This document shows, piece after piece, positions 24,901 to 36,900 of a stretch of 64,000 nucleotides of DNA. The DNA lies in the NCBI GenBank assembly GCA_032622095.1, contig CP136064.1:5263512-5327511 (forward strand), given 5' to 3'. The stretch is from Siphonodentalium dalli (taxonomy: Eukaryota; Mollusca; Scaphopoda; Gadilida; Siphonodentaliidae). The stretch's first letter is position 1. Each line of letters starts with the position of its first letter. A program made the translations under genes and the position numbers. The notes beneath the pieces are model-generated. The model saw only the letters and a list, made by a program, of their open reading frames with translations. It had not been told where the DNA came from and ran no database searches.

Positions 24901-27900
24901 CTAAACTAATTAGCAGTTTTGTATTGGCCATGTGAATGGGGCAATGACACACCGGGCCGACCATGGTTCGGCCCGGTGTGCGAAAATTTTGAAATCTGAA
25001 CAAGAAAATCGCAAAATCCTAACATCTAGACTAGCCTCAAGCCTTCCTACTGTTCGAAATTTCAAACCCTACACCCCCACTTAGGTTGGAAATTTTCCAA
25101 CTGATGACAATTCCAATGACAATGTTGACCAATTGTATGACAATATTGTTTTCTTAAATTAACTAGAAGTTTTTGACTGGCCACGGGGGAGAGACCAGGA
25201 CACAAGCTTTCCAAGTGTTGGAAATTTCCAACCTGTCACCCCCCTAAGGTTGGAAAATTTCCAACTGATGACTATTTCTGTCAATTTTTTTTACCAAAAA
25301 TAGGAACATATGCAAATATTGGTCGAAAAACAATAAATTCCCCCAATAAATTGTTTTATAATCAAACTACAAGAACATTTTCAACCTATTGTTGGTGTGA
25401 AATTTCGTTGTGGCAGGTATGAAATTTCCAACTATTGAAAATATAGCTCTCTGCTGGGGGGGGGGGGTGAGACACCCCCACCCCCCCCCCCCCCCTCTAG
25501 CCACATCCCTGATCAGATTATGCATCTATAAGTATCTATATGTAACATGCGTATAATTATGATGACTAGATCATATAGAGAGGTCCAAATTGTTAAGGAC
25601 GGACGCACGGACGGATGCACGGAATATCGGACGGCGGGGCCCATTGGAATCCCCGCCAAACGTTTACGGGGGAAATAACACCATAACCCCCGCTGTCGAC
25701 ATCGCCACGTTCCTAATTGTGATTTGGCTTTTAACATTTGACGCAGTTCGTCACTTCCATAGCAACATCGACCTTTAAATGACAAGGTATGTTGATATAA
25801 TGTTGAGAGTAACAGGTACACCCTACAAATTAGCATGCAGACGTAACTAAATTACACTGATTTATCCGACAAACAGCTGATATTTGATTTGGCTTTATCT
25901 CCCGACAGTGAACGCAGCCCGGGGACAATGTGACGTGAGGCGAGCGGAAGAATGCGTGAATCTGATGCAGGATCAGTTTAACAACGTCGTCAGACAAATA
26001 GAAGAGGCGAGTGAGTCGGGACATCTAGAAAAACTCTGTTTGTAAGTAACACAGGTACAAGCTCCATGCAGAGTTCAGTCCCCTACACATAGTCCCAGTC
26101 TTCTTGTACTAAAACCAGCTAAGATATTGGGATGGCGATTTGCTGGTTTTAAAGACCGGCACCTCCATCCCAATATCTTAGCCGGTTTTAGTACGAGAAG
26201 ACTTGGACTACCTACACAGGACTTATCGCTGCCCACACCTACACGGAATGTGAAGAAATATCGCATTTATTTATTTGAGACTTTTGTAGGTTACAATTCA
26301 TTCTGCATCATTATGAGAAACTGAACTGTCCATATTCATTTGAAAGTGGTCTAGATCAAACCAGAATGAATTGTAACTGGCAAAACACTTCAATAAAAAA
26401 TGTTAGATTTAATTAAGAAAATACACGTGGCGGCAGCGTTCAGACATAGCATAGCGAGGGGACTGAACTCTGTTTTGCAGCTTGACACAGATGTGGTAAC
26501 AACCCGGTAAGATCATATACGTATGCTCGTTTTCGGATAACACTATAGGACCAGCATACTGCATTTAAACGTATACCCGGGTAATGTTCACTGAAACGAC
26601 CCGGCATTGTAGCAAATACGATATTTATGATATTTAGATATCCGATATCCGTCGGTTTCAACAACGAAGATTTATTGATAGTAGTTGATAAAACACTAAG
26701 TTAATCGAGTAGAGGTCTAATCAAGTATATATGAGATCTCAGTACAAACTTAATTTGGATAACGCTATTTAAACAGATTCCCGGTTATCCAAACGGATGA
26801 TTGCAGTCAGGACACGAGTAAGTGGCATATACACTAAGGCCTTGGTCACACGCACAGGCTGAATTCAATATGCGCTTAATCTGAGGGAAATTGCCATTGA
26901 CATTTATGTCGATACTTGAAGAATTTTTGTACAAAATGTGAGGTTTTTTTTATCGATATATAATTATTGACTTTAAAATGGACAATATATTTTCTCCTGT
27001 GCTATAACGAGGGACCTTTTAGCCGGAGCTCTCTGTGATTTTTGTGTCTGTTTTCGAAGATTTGGAACAGTTTATCCTAAAATAGGAAAATATAGCTTCT
27101 ACTTGAACGACGGGCGTTGGAATTCTAAGAATCGGTTCAGTCGTTTGTGAATTATTGACGCTAGAAGTGAGGAGGTATCGAAAAAGTAAACTCCCTTGTT
27201 ACGTGTATATACACCCTGTCACTAACTCGCGGCCATATTGGATCCACCAAGTCCGGTTCTGTGGTTTTAGTGCCACATTCAAAGTGCTGTAGTAGCATTC
27301 CATATATGGAGGTTATGAATAAATCAAAAGCTCCATATATGGAAATGCTACTCCAGAACGTTGACCTGTTGGACTAAAACCACGGAATCGGGACTGGAAG
27401 AATCTCTGAAACCACGGAATGGAGCTGGATGAATCCAATATGGTCGCGATCCAGTTATCTCGCTTAATGTTTAGCGAAGCATTTTTTTAAAGTGGTGCGC
27501 TCGTTTTAAACTGAGATATGTTTTAATTTATAATTTACTCGTTTTAACGACACGCCACTGAGGAGTCAAACATGTGATTTCCGTGTCGGTATCTATAACA
27601 ACGGACTGACGTTTGAAGTTATACGTTATCGATCTAAACCTCTCTACTAATGTTCTCTACTCAGGAACACAATAAAGGGAAGTAACACAACGCAGTGCTA
27701 CATTGAAGCGACAGTGGAATGTGAGGGCAACCTGGCCATCGGCCCAGCAGCAGCCAAGTGGGAGCAGATCATGAGGGACATTTACGAACTCTGTGAAGGA
27801 GGTATGTTCACTTTAACAATCGCATCACTAAATTCACCCTTTGTGAACCTCATTCTCCTTAGTCCTTAACTGCTATGGGAGACCAAGGATCATGCAGATT

Positions 27901-30900
27901 GAAGTTCCCCAGTTGAAGTTAGTCACATCGATCATGCTAATTATCTTCTGTAAATAAGGGGATACAGAAACTGAACTATAGGGCAAATGTTACTAAAAAC
28001 TATGTTAATTTGAGCCTTTATATAGGTAATTATCAGCAAATGAAGCCTAAACAGAATGAGATCCCCAGAGGGTGAATTTGGCGATGTTAGCCCGCTGTGA
28101 GCGATAGCGTCACTAAATTCACCCTATGTGGACCTCATTCTGCAAATATCAGACACACTATTTCAAGGCTTGCTCTCTTTACTCTATATGGACTATCACA
28201 TTAATTTATAAAACAGGGACCAGCCTTGGGGTTTCATATTGGGATACGTCACTTCTCGTTGTTTGGTTATCAGGGAGAAGTAACAATGGCTCAAGTTCAA
28301 TTTACATGTACACCCATCATCACCCTTCTATGATCCAATAAGTATTATGCAACACAAGAGACCATTTATAAAACCATTATAGTGAGTAAGTAAGAACACC
28401 ACTATAATCAGTAAATATACTTTAAATATGCTTTTGGGACATGTGCATACTGATATATGAGTGAAGTTACTTCTCCCTGAGACAAAAATAGGGAGCAGTA
28501 GCACATTTTAGGGAGAAGATGCCTCCCAAGTCGCCCTCTAGGCTGGTCCTCTCCCAAGTCGCCCTCTAGGCTGGTCCCTGTTTTAAAATAATGCATCGGA
28601 ATGATATATTTTTCATTTGGAATTTTGGAAGGATGTTAGATCATAACATTTCTCAAGGAAGCTACTCGTAAATAAGTTAACCCTTTACCCAACAAACCGG
28701 CCAAAACCGGCCAAATAAAGCTTCAACAGCCTTATAATATCTTCGGTCTGTCTCAATAGAACCATACACATATGGATATCATTGGAACCGGCTCCTTGAC
28801 CACATTGTGATAGTTACAGTTATGCCCTGTGCCAATGCATTCTCTTATATATGCGAGTCGACCATAGGTCGCCTCGCATATATAAGAGAATGCATTGGCC
28901 TAAACAAAATCTTTTTTTAACACTTTTTACCATTTTTTCTTACATTCTTTAACAATTTTATAATTTTTAATGTGTTAAGCCAATGCATTCTCTTATATAT
29001 GCGAGGCGACCTATGGTCGACTCGCATATATAAGAGAATGCATTGGCACAGGGCCGTTCTGTTGGGTAAAGGGTTAATAAAGGGTTAACATGCTTACATG
29101 TATGGTTTGAATGTTTCGTCGATTGTGCATTTAAAGGCCCACTTAATTTTTGAGTCAACGATTATTATTATATTATAGTGCCTTGATATACGGTTTTAAT
29201 AACAATCTATGCCATAAAATATTATTATATTATCATACTATAATTCATCACCATTTGTAACGTCTGTGTCTCAGAATGTACCCAAAGAGTAATAGAAAAT
29301 AGCTGAAATCATAATATCATTTTCCCCCCGTTGTGGCTCCCAGAATGCAACAGAATTAAAACTATAGTTTATTGTCAATGGAAGAGGAATAACTGTATAT
29401 CTAAATATATAGAGTTATCCCCCTTCCATTGAAAATAATAGACTGTGTGTAGAAACTTCAGCACATAACATACATCGATATATTATCAAAAACAACATGT
29501 TCACAGTTTATTATATCAAATAAGTTGAAAATACAATGTTTTGTAGCTTCCTCTTTCAATTGGTATATAATATGGCATATCTATATTTGCGAATGTCTGT
29601 CTGTCTGTCTGTGTTCTATATAAATTCACAGGGGACCATCTAGATGGCACCAAAGGGGTCTGCTAGGGGTCACTTTTTACGAGAAAGATAATGGTGCGGG
29701 TTAGGATTTTTGCTTGGAATATGGTCCATTATGGAGATATCTCCTTGGATCCAAGGAGATATCTGCTTGGATTATGGAGATATCTCCTTGGATCCTAGGA
29801 GATATCTCCTCGCAACTACGAGATATCTGCTTGAAATATTTCCAACGAGATATCTCCTTGAAACCGAGGAGATATCTCCATAATCCAAGCAGATATCTGC
29901 TCGGATTATGGAGATATCTCCTTGAAATAGTTTTCAACGAGATATCTCATTGGACCCAAGGAGATATCTCCATATTCCAAGCAGATATCTCCTTGAAAAT
30001 ATTCCAAGCAGATATCTGCTTGGATTATGGAGATATCTCCTTGGAAAACCGCGGCTATGAAATATTAATGATTTCTCCACAGTACATATACGTTTTTTCC
30101 ATTTTTTCGAAATACATCCAAGCAGATATCTGCTCGGAATATGGAGATATCTCCTTGAAATATTTTTCAAGCAGATATCTCCATAATCCGAGCAGATATC
30201 TGCTTGGATCCAAGGAGATATCTCCTTGAACATATTTCAAGGAGATATGTCCATAATGCGAGCAGATATCTGCTTGGATCCAAGGAGATATATCCTTGGA
30301 TCCAAGCATATATCTGCTCGCATTATGGAGATATCTCCTCGGTTTCAAGGAGATATCTCCTTGAACATATTTCCGAGGAGATATCTCCATATTCCAAGCA
30401 TATATCTCCTTGAAACCGATGAGATATCTCCATAATGCGAGCAGATATCTGCTTGGATCCAAGGAGATATCTCCGAAAACGAATATTTGCAGGGATGGCG
30501 CCCCATACAATACTGACATCTGACAAGGTTATATCTGTCCAATATACAGATTATATCTTTCATGGTTTAGAACAGACTCATCGCCTAACATAAACAACTC
30601 AAAATCTCGCTCTCTTGCAAAGCAACATTTCTTTTAAACTGAGAATAATTAGCCAGTATATATCACCATGAACAGAGGAGCACCTGGATATTTATTTGAA
30701 ACATCTGTATATTCATGGAGATATGATAACCAGGTGTCCTCAAACTCTTAGTCAAACCCCATAGATTGATAGATACATCTCTATGTAAAACCCAATTGTC
30801 GTCTTTTATTTTTGCGAACTAATGTGTTTATGATGTTCATGTTATAACATCTGAAGTATATGCAGTTGTAAATGAATAAATAGTTCTTTATTGGTGGGAC

Positions 30901-33900
30901 GGATTAATCGCGATAAACAAAATGACAATCGCTCCGATCCGACAAGTTGAGCTACTACTTATATTCCGGGTGTAAGAATCATGTTTTGTGATGCTATTTG
31001 GATATATAATTTATGAGAATATGTGTAACGCTTTGAACAAGAGTATCCTCTATTCCCACCATAGATCCACAATATGCATAGGGTTTCACATCACTTTAAC
31101 CTGGGCAACGCCGGGTAACCCTGCTAGTATTTTATATAATGTGATATGGGGGTTCGAAAATGGTTGCTATTTACAATGTATAATACATTTTTTTTTATTT
31201 GGGAACTGATGCTGATTATGAACTCAGCCATATTGAATATAGACTATAGTACTACATGACACATGCACGCACAGTTACACCTGTGTTATATTGGTAGGCT
31301 CAAGATTTCAATCAGGGTTCTGAAACGTCGATATGGGAAGGACAACATTTAGTTACAATGGTTACACCTGGTACTGAACAATTAGTATGAATAAGTTGTT
31401 CTGTATAAAAAAAACAGGAAAAAAAACGAACAATATATGAACCATGCATACATACCAGGTTCCCGACACAATCTACCGAAAGCCTTCAAATTCTCAACAT
31501 TAACGAAATTCTTTTCGGAATCCCATATATCTCGTCTCAAAGTAATAAGAAACTGTTCGATATAATTCAGCAATATATTGTAGCAACAAAGCGTTTCGAT
31601 AACTGAATTTAAAACAAAATACATTCACAATTTTTAAGGAAGGACTACAAATTGTCTAAGTACACCGGTAAATATAGGAATTATACGCAGTTTAGTAATC
31701 TACTGGCTCCCCACTCATGGACCTTCTCCCCCACTCAATCACCAGTTCTCTATTATCGTGAGCTATCGTATATACTGTCTTCCAGAGTAGCTGACTAACA
31801 CTTGACTAACATATATATATATATGAAGAAAATACCCATTTGCACAAAACCCTGCTCCAACATTGGTTAAAACGAACAAAAATCACACAAACTCCACCAA
31901 ATGTTATAGCTACCAAACCACCCATAACCCATATAGCAATATGCTCTGGAAGGCACCACATCAATCACCATAAAATAACAAAATCATGCATGTAAATATG
32001 TTCAGCTGTCATCTTGTAAACATTTTGCATCTAAATCGACTGTATTGTGAGAGGTGCTTCATAAATTGAAAAAACTTGTGTCCAGCTGATCCCTTTTGTA
32101 TTATTTGCAAATAAAATACGTTTCAAGTCAAGTAAAAAGTCATCTACCGATATTGTTTCAGCGTGCCCTGGTTTCCTCGATTGGTTGTGGTGTTTTTAAA
32201 GACTTTAAAAAAAAAAAACATATAAAAGATAGGATTAATTTTACAAAACTCCGTATTGGTGATCAGAAACTCGCTATTGAAAAATGTAGACATCATCAGC
32301 CCATATACGAGGTTCCCGACACATTCTACCGATATTATTTCAGCGTGCCCTGGTTTTCTCGATCGGACGCTGAACATCACACAGTGTACCAGTATGATCA
32401 GATTTGATGCCCTTTACAATTCATCTTTCCAGGAGTTTTGTCGGTAAGTATACACGTATTCGATGTGAATTGTAATACTAAACATATTTTGTATATTGGT
32501 TGTTGCCGCCGCCGGCTCAGTAAAATACCGCAAAAATGCCGCAATTACGTCACTACCAATGACGAGGGAACCTCTCGGTGAAATTGATTTTGTAAATCGA
32601 AAAGTGATACCGAGGATAGATTGACCAATGACGGCTATTGTATCTTTTGACAGATATGCGTGCCCAGACTCGTTTGATGTTCGCTATCGCATTACTATGT
32701 TTTAATAGCCGAGACTTCACTTCTCGTCTGACTCTCTTACCGACAAGACCTGTTGATTCCCCGTCTACACAGTGCTTCTCCGGCAGACTATTTCATCTAC
32801 ATAAAGTTATCAAACATACGGACAGGACATATTTTAGGTTATAAGGAACATTTGTATAAAGGAAATCCATATACCGAGACATTTTAGTCAAGTATAAATG
32901 AAGCACCAGTGTTCAATTTGCTCTAGTGAGTATGTGCGGAACCATGATTTGCTAAGACATGTACAATCTAAGCACACTGAGTTTGTTAACCGACACCCAC
33001 AGCAGCAGCACCAAGCATCAGCAACAAACAGTAGCAGCAACAGGCAGCAGCATCATCAGCCACAACAACAGCCATTACAGCAACACCAGATACTACAACA
33101 CCAGCAGGGGAAACAGCAACAAAGCGACATAACATCCTGCTTTGATGATCCAATGGCCAATGTCCAAGAAGATTTTATTTTCAAGCATCCATTCACGGCA
33201 TGTGTAAGTGGACCGACATCTAGTGGGAAGACATACTTCGTGAAAACCTTGCTACAAAAGTCTGCCTCAAAAATATCACCCGCACCTGACAGAATAATAT
33301 GGTTTTATAAATATTGGCAGCCCCTATATGACGAAATAAAGTATACCGTCACCCCTCAGGTCAACTTTATACGAGGAATACCAGCAAACTTGGATTCTCT
33401 TATCAACCCCCGGTATAAAAATCTAGTTATACTCGATGACTTGATGCAAACTTCATCAAAAGACCAGAGAGTTAATGATTTGCATTCCGAAGGAAGTCAC
33501 CATTTGAACTTATCTTTGATAAGTTTAAACCAGAATTTCTACTACAACAAAGATCCAACGCAACGACGAAATTGTCAATATTTGGTATTGTTCAATAACC
33601 CAATCGACAAGGGATTAATTTCAACATTATCAAGACAGATGTATCCTGAATGTCCTCAGCGTATGGTTCGAGAGTTTTCGGAAGCGACGAGTGAACCGTA
33701 CGGTTACCTACTGGTGGATTTAAAAGCCGCAACACCGGACACATTACGTCTGCGACAGAATGTACTAAAAGAGGACACGACCCAACATATGGGTGAATGG
33801 AATGACATGAAATATAATCTCCAAAAAGACAGAGAACACCCAGATGAACAGAATGGGATGAAAAAACATACAAAAGACACTGAGACTCAGGGTCAACAGA

Positions 33901-36900
33901 ATGCGATGAAATACGATGACAGAGAACTCCCTGGTCAACAGAAGAGCATATAATTATATTGTGCCCCCGGGTCAACATAATGACTATACTAACGACATAA
34001 GGCCACCTGGTGAGCTCGATGAAATTAATAAGAAGAACTGTCAAAACATAGACCTTCGAGAAGACATGTCGTACCCTTGTAATGACTGCGGGCTTTTGTT
34101 CGAAGATCATTATGATGTTCAGAGACACGTAAAAAAACTGGTGTCAAGAAAATAAGTTAAAACGAAAATTAACTGAGGACACGGATGATAGTCAGAATAA
34201 GAAAATTAAATTGAATGAAGATGAATACTTCAAAAGTTTGTGTGATGAGAGTAGAGATAAAACACATAAGGAATGGAGTGATAAAGTGGACACGTATAAG
34301 GAAAATGGTTCGAAAGAAACAGAAGCAAAAGAACAAGCTTACAAGGACCTTAAAAGTAAAGATATGAAGCAATTTATGACTGGTTATGCTATGACAATAT
34401 TTGCGTATCTGCAGCTGCGCAATGGGACTCTGCACAACAGAGTCATGGATAAAGTCGACAAATATTTGAATAATGGTTATGGAGAATGTGATGCATTGAA
34501 AATGTCAATATTAAAGTACAAACCGATGCTAGAAAAATACATGGACGAAACAAATGACACTTCTGACGAAAGTGATGACAATTCGGACGATTAAATTTCA
34601 ATAAATTTCATCAACATGATATTCTCGTTTTCGTTATATATCTATAAGCGGGGAGAGAGTGAGTGGATTATTGGGAATTGTAGAGTGAGAAACGATACAT
34701 AAATGGTACATTAAGAGCCCGAAAATTTGAACTTTAAATATTGTTCTGTGTCATTTTAACTTTCAACCACTGCGCTTGTATTGTTAACATTCATTCATAA
34801 TGAGTGTCTTGTGTCCCTTTAGAGTGTCTTGTGTTCCTTTAATATTCAAACACCAATATTGCATCACGTCCCTTGTTTCGTGTCACTTTAACATTCCACA
34901 CCGTGCGTGCATTATCCCCCTTTAATTATGTCATAGCGTTGGTACATAGAAGACTGTATAACACTATGCCTATGTCTGTATATGTTGTCACATCGTGAGT
35001 GTATTGTCCACCTTTAATGGTGTCGTAGCGTGTGTACATATAAGACTGTATAACACTATGTCTATGTATGTATGTGTTGGAACATTTAAGAAAGATGTGA
35101 AATATAAATGTCAAGACTCAGTTCATTCGTGTAGTAATTTCGTATCAGTTAAACGCTCTTCATTCGTGTATTACCAACAGGTAAGTTGCACTATTTTTGA
35201 AAGCAATCAAGGTGGCGTACCTCGGTTTGACATTTTCATTAAATTACAATAACCCTCGGCTGTGGTGTAACATGTTTATAGTTTATAGTCAAATAACCCA
35301 GAGTGATTTAATTCACAATGAAGTACACTGACACTCCACTGATAATTGACATACAACTGTATAAGTGAACATCAAGTAATGTGTGGCTCCAATGTGTGGG
35401 GGATAAAGGACATCATACTGTTTTGACTAAATGACCATCTATTATTGAGAATGAATAGACTCGATCACGCGCTTTGTTATTTACGTACAAGGTCATACTT
35501 CTCTATAGACAGTGACTATTTTATTCCAGTGTCTGTGAACGCATGGCTAACCTACATTCCAGAAATTCATTCAGAAGCGATATGTATTGTTTATCCAGAG
35601 CTTAAGTGTGTAAACATCACATTTTGCTCGTCACGCTATGACCGCAGTCAGTCCATGTAAACATGATACAATTGTACCTGAGCTTATCGGCTGATGAGTA
35701 AATCCAATGATAAGCTGACAAATTAGATTCATGCATAAACGTAAGGTAATTTTTGTTATGGTCATGTTTTTTGTTAAGACCATGTTCTAACATAGATCGA
35801 TAAATAAAGTTAAAGGTCATTATATTCCACAGTCAAATCTATTGGTGATCGAATTTGATAACTATTTTATTGGAACTAAGAGTATTATTTACGTGAGATC
35901 AATGAGTCCAATTATTATAAATAATACATTGCAGGCATCGGTGGATACCCGATTGCCACATTTAGTGATCACGTGATAAACTGATAAAATGTCCAAGTGA
36001 CGTACTATATGTATGCATTCTGATCCGCTGTTGTTATTCATTCCATAACGTAATGCCTCAGGCCAGTCGAAAATTGGTTGCTCGTCATCTTCATTATATT
36101 GAAATTTTTGAAGTTTTCAAAATTTGTGAAATTTTTTGAAATTTTTGAAATTTTTGAAGTTTTTGAAGTTTTTGAAATTTTTGAAGTTTTGGAAATTTTG
36201 GAAATTTTGGAAATTTTTGAAGTTTTTGAAATTTTTGAAGTTTTGGAAATTTTTAAAATATTTGAAAGTTTTTGAAATTTTTGAAATTTTTTAAGTTTTT
36301 GAAATTTTTGAAGTTTTGGGTTTTGAAAAAAAAAAATTGGGAATATTTTACTACAAACAATTTTAACACCCAAAAATCTATTTTTAGATGTGGGTCTAAC
36401 AAGCCTCCTGTACTACTACTACTGCATCTGGTTCAATACTCTAAAATCCAAGGACAGTCAATCCATTCTCAAGATTTTAAATTATGCTTGAATTTTGACC
36501 ATTTTTTGTGTATTGGATATATTTTTGCTTGACTTTAGACCATGTTTTGTGCGTTGGGTTCAGTGCAATCTCTCGTGTCTCAGACAGGAGTTTTCGGCTT
36601 GCTCAGAACAGGTTACGAAATGACGTTTCAGAAAGAAATGATGAAATGTAAAGTTAATATTTTATTTAAACAGTGGTACTTCGTAATAGGATTAAGTTGT
36701 CTTAATTATACATTTTGAAGCGAGATGGACATACCAGTTAGCTAATTATCAAGGTTATTTGATGTTGTTCTCGCGAGTTTCTTCACTTCACGTTCAGATG
36801 AAGATCGCTCCAGAGGTTTGCATTAGAACCAAATCAGTCACTTGATCTATTGTCTGTTTGCAGATCTCTGAATTCAAGTTTGAACTGCGCTTGGGGAATT

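Larger units (their letters stand above)
18973..25908 (+). other. Intron 1 (6.9 kb), repeat-filled
   Basis: It holds a short minisatellite-like relic at 18985-19070 ('gtgctgaagagtatata'), 'gaggtccccagagg' family pieces at 19430-19745, a decayed hAT-like element at about 19751-20190, MITE family 2 copies, a 1.5-kb minisatellite at 22387-23885 and a 1.17-kb hAT-like element at 24341-25511. Between 20190 and 21337 I see no gene, only poly-G runs and a short CAGA run. Confidence 0.6.
27802..32343 (+). other. Intron 3 (4.5 kb)
   Basis: It holds a 'ccccagagggtgaattt' family element (27825-28145), an inverted-end element with 'aaaacagggaccagcct' and its inverse (28210-28586), MITE family 1 copy 3, the AGATATCT array, and a copied acceptor region of the next exon at about 32141-32184. 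The stretch 30480-32140 shows nothing else that I can name. Confidence 0.6.

Noticed and set aside
29701-30563. Overlapping open frames on both strands (up to 171 codons)
   Set aside because: The AGATATCT dyads make both strands alike. The peptides (RRYLL, EISP, ISLD words) mirror the repeat.
31382-31624. Minus-strand frame ending in a donor-like GTATGT
   Set aside because: Part of it is the copied flank of exon 4 read in reverse. There is no acceptor or partner exon on that strand.
35095-35181. Possible extra exon ending in a strong donor (CAACAG-GTAAGT)
   Set aside because: No fitting acceptor or cysteine-bearing frame precedes it, and exon 4 already joins exon 5 in phase without it.
32444-36863. 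A complete Polinton/Maverick
   Set aside because: The intron is only 4.4 kb and shows the ATPase unit alone. I found no polymerase, integrase, protease or capsid frame and no long terminal inverted repeats.
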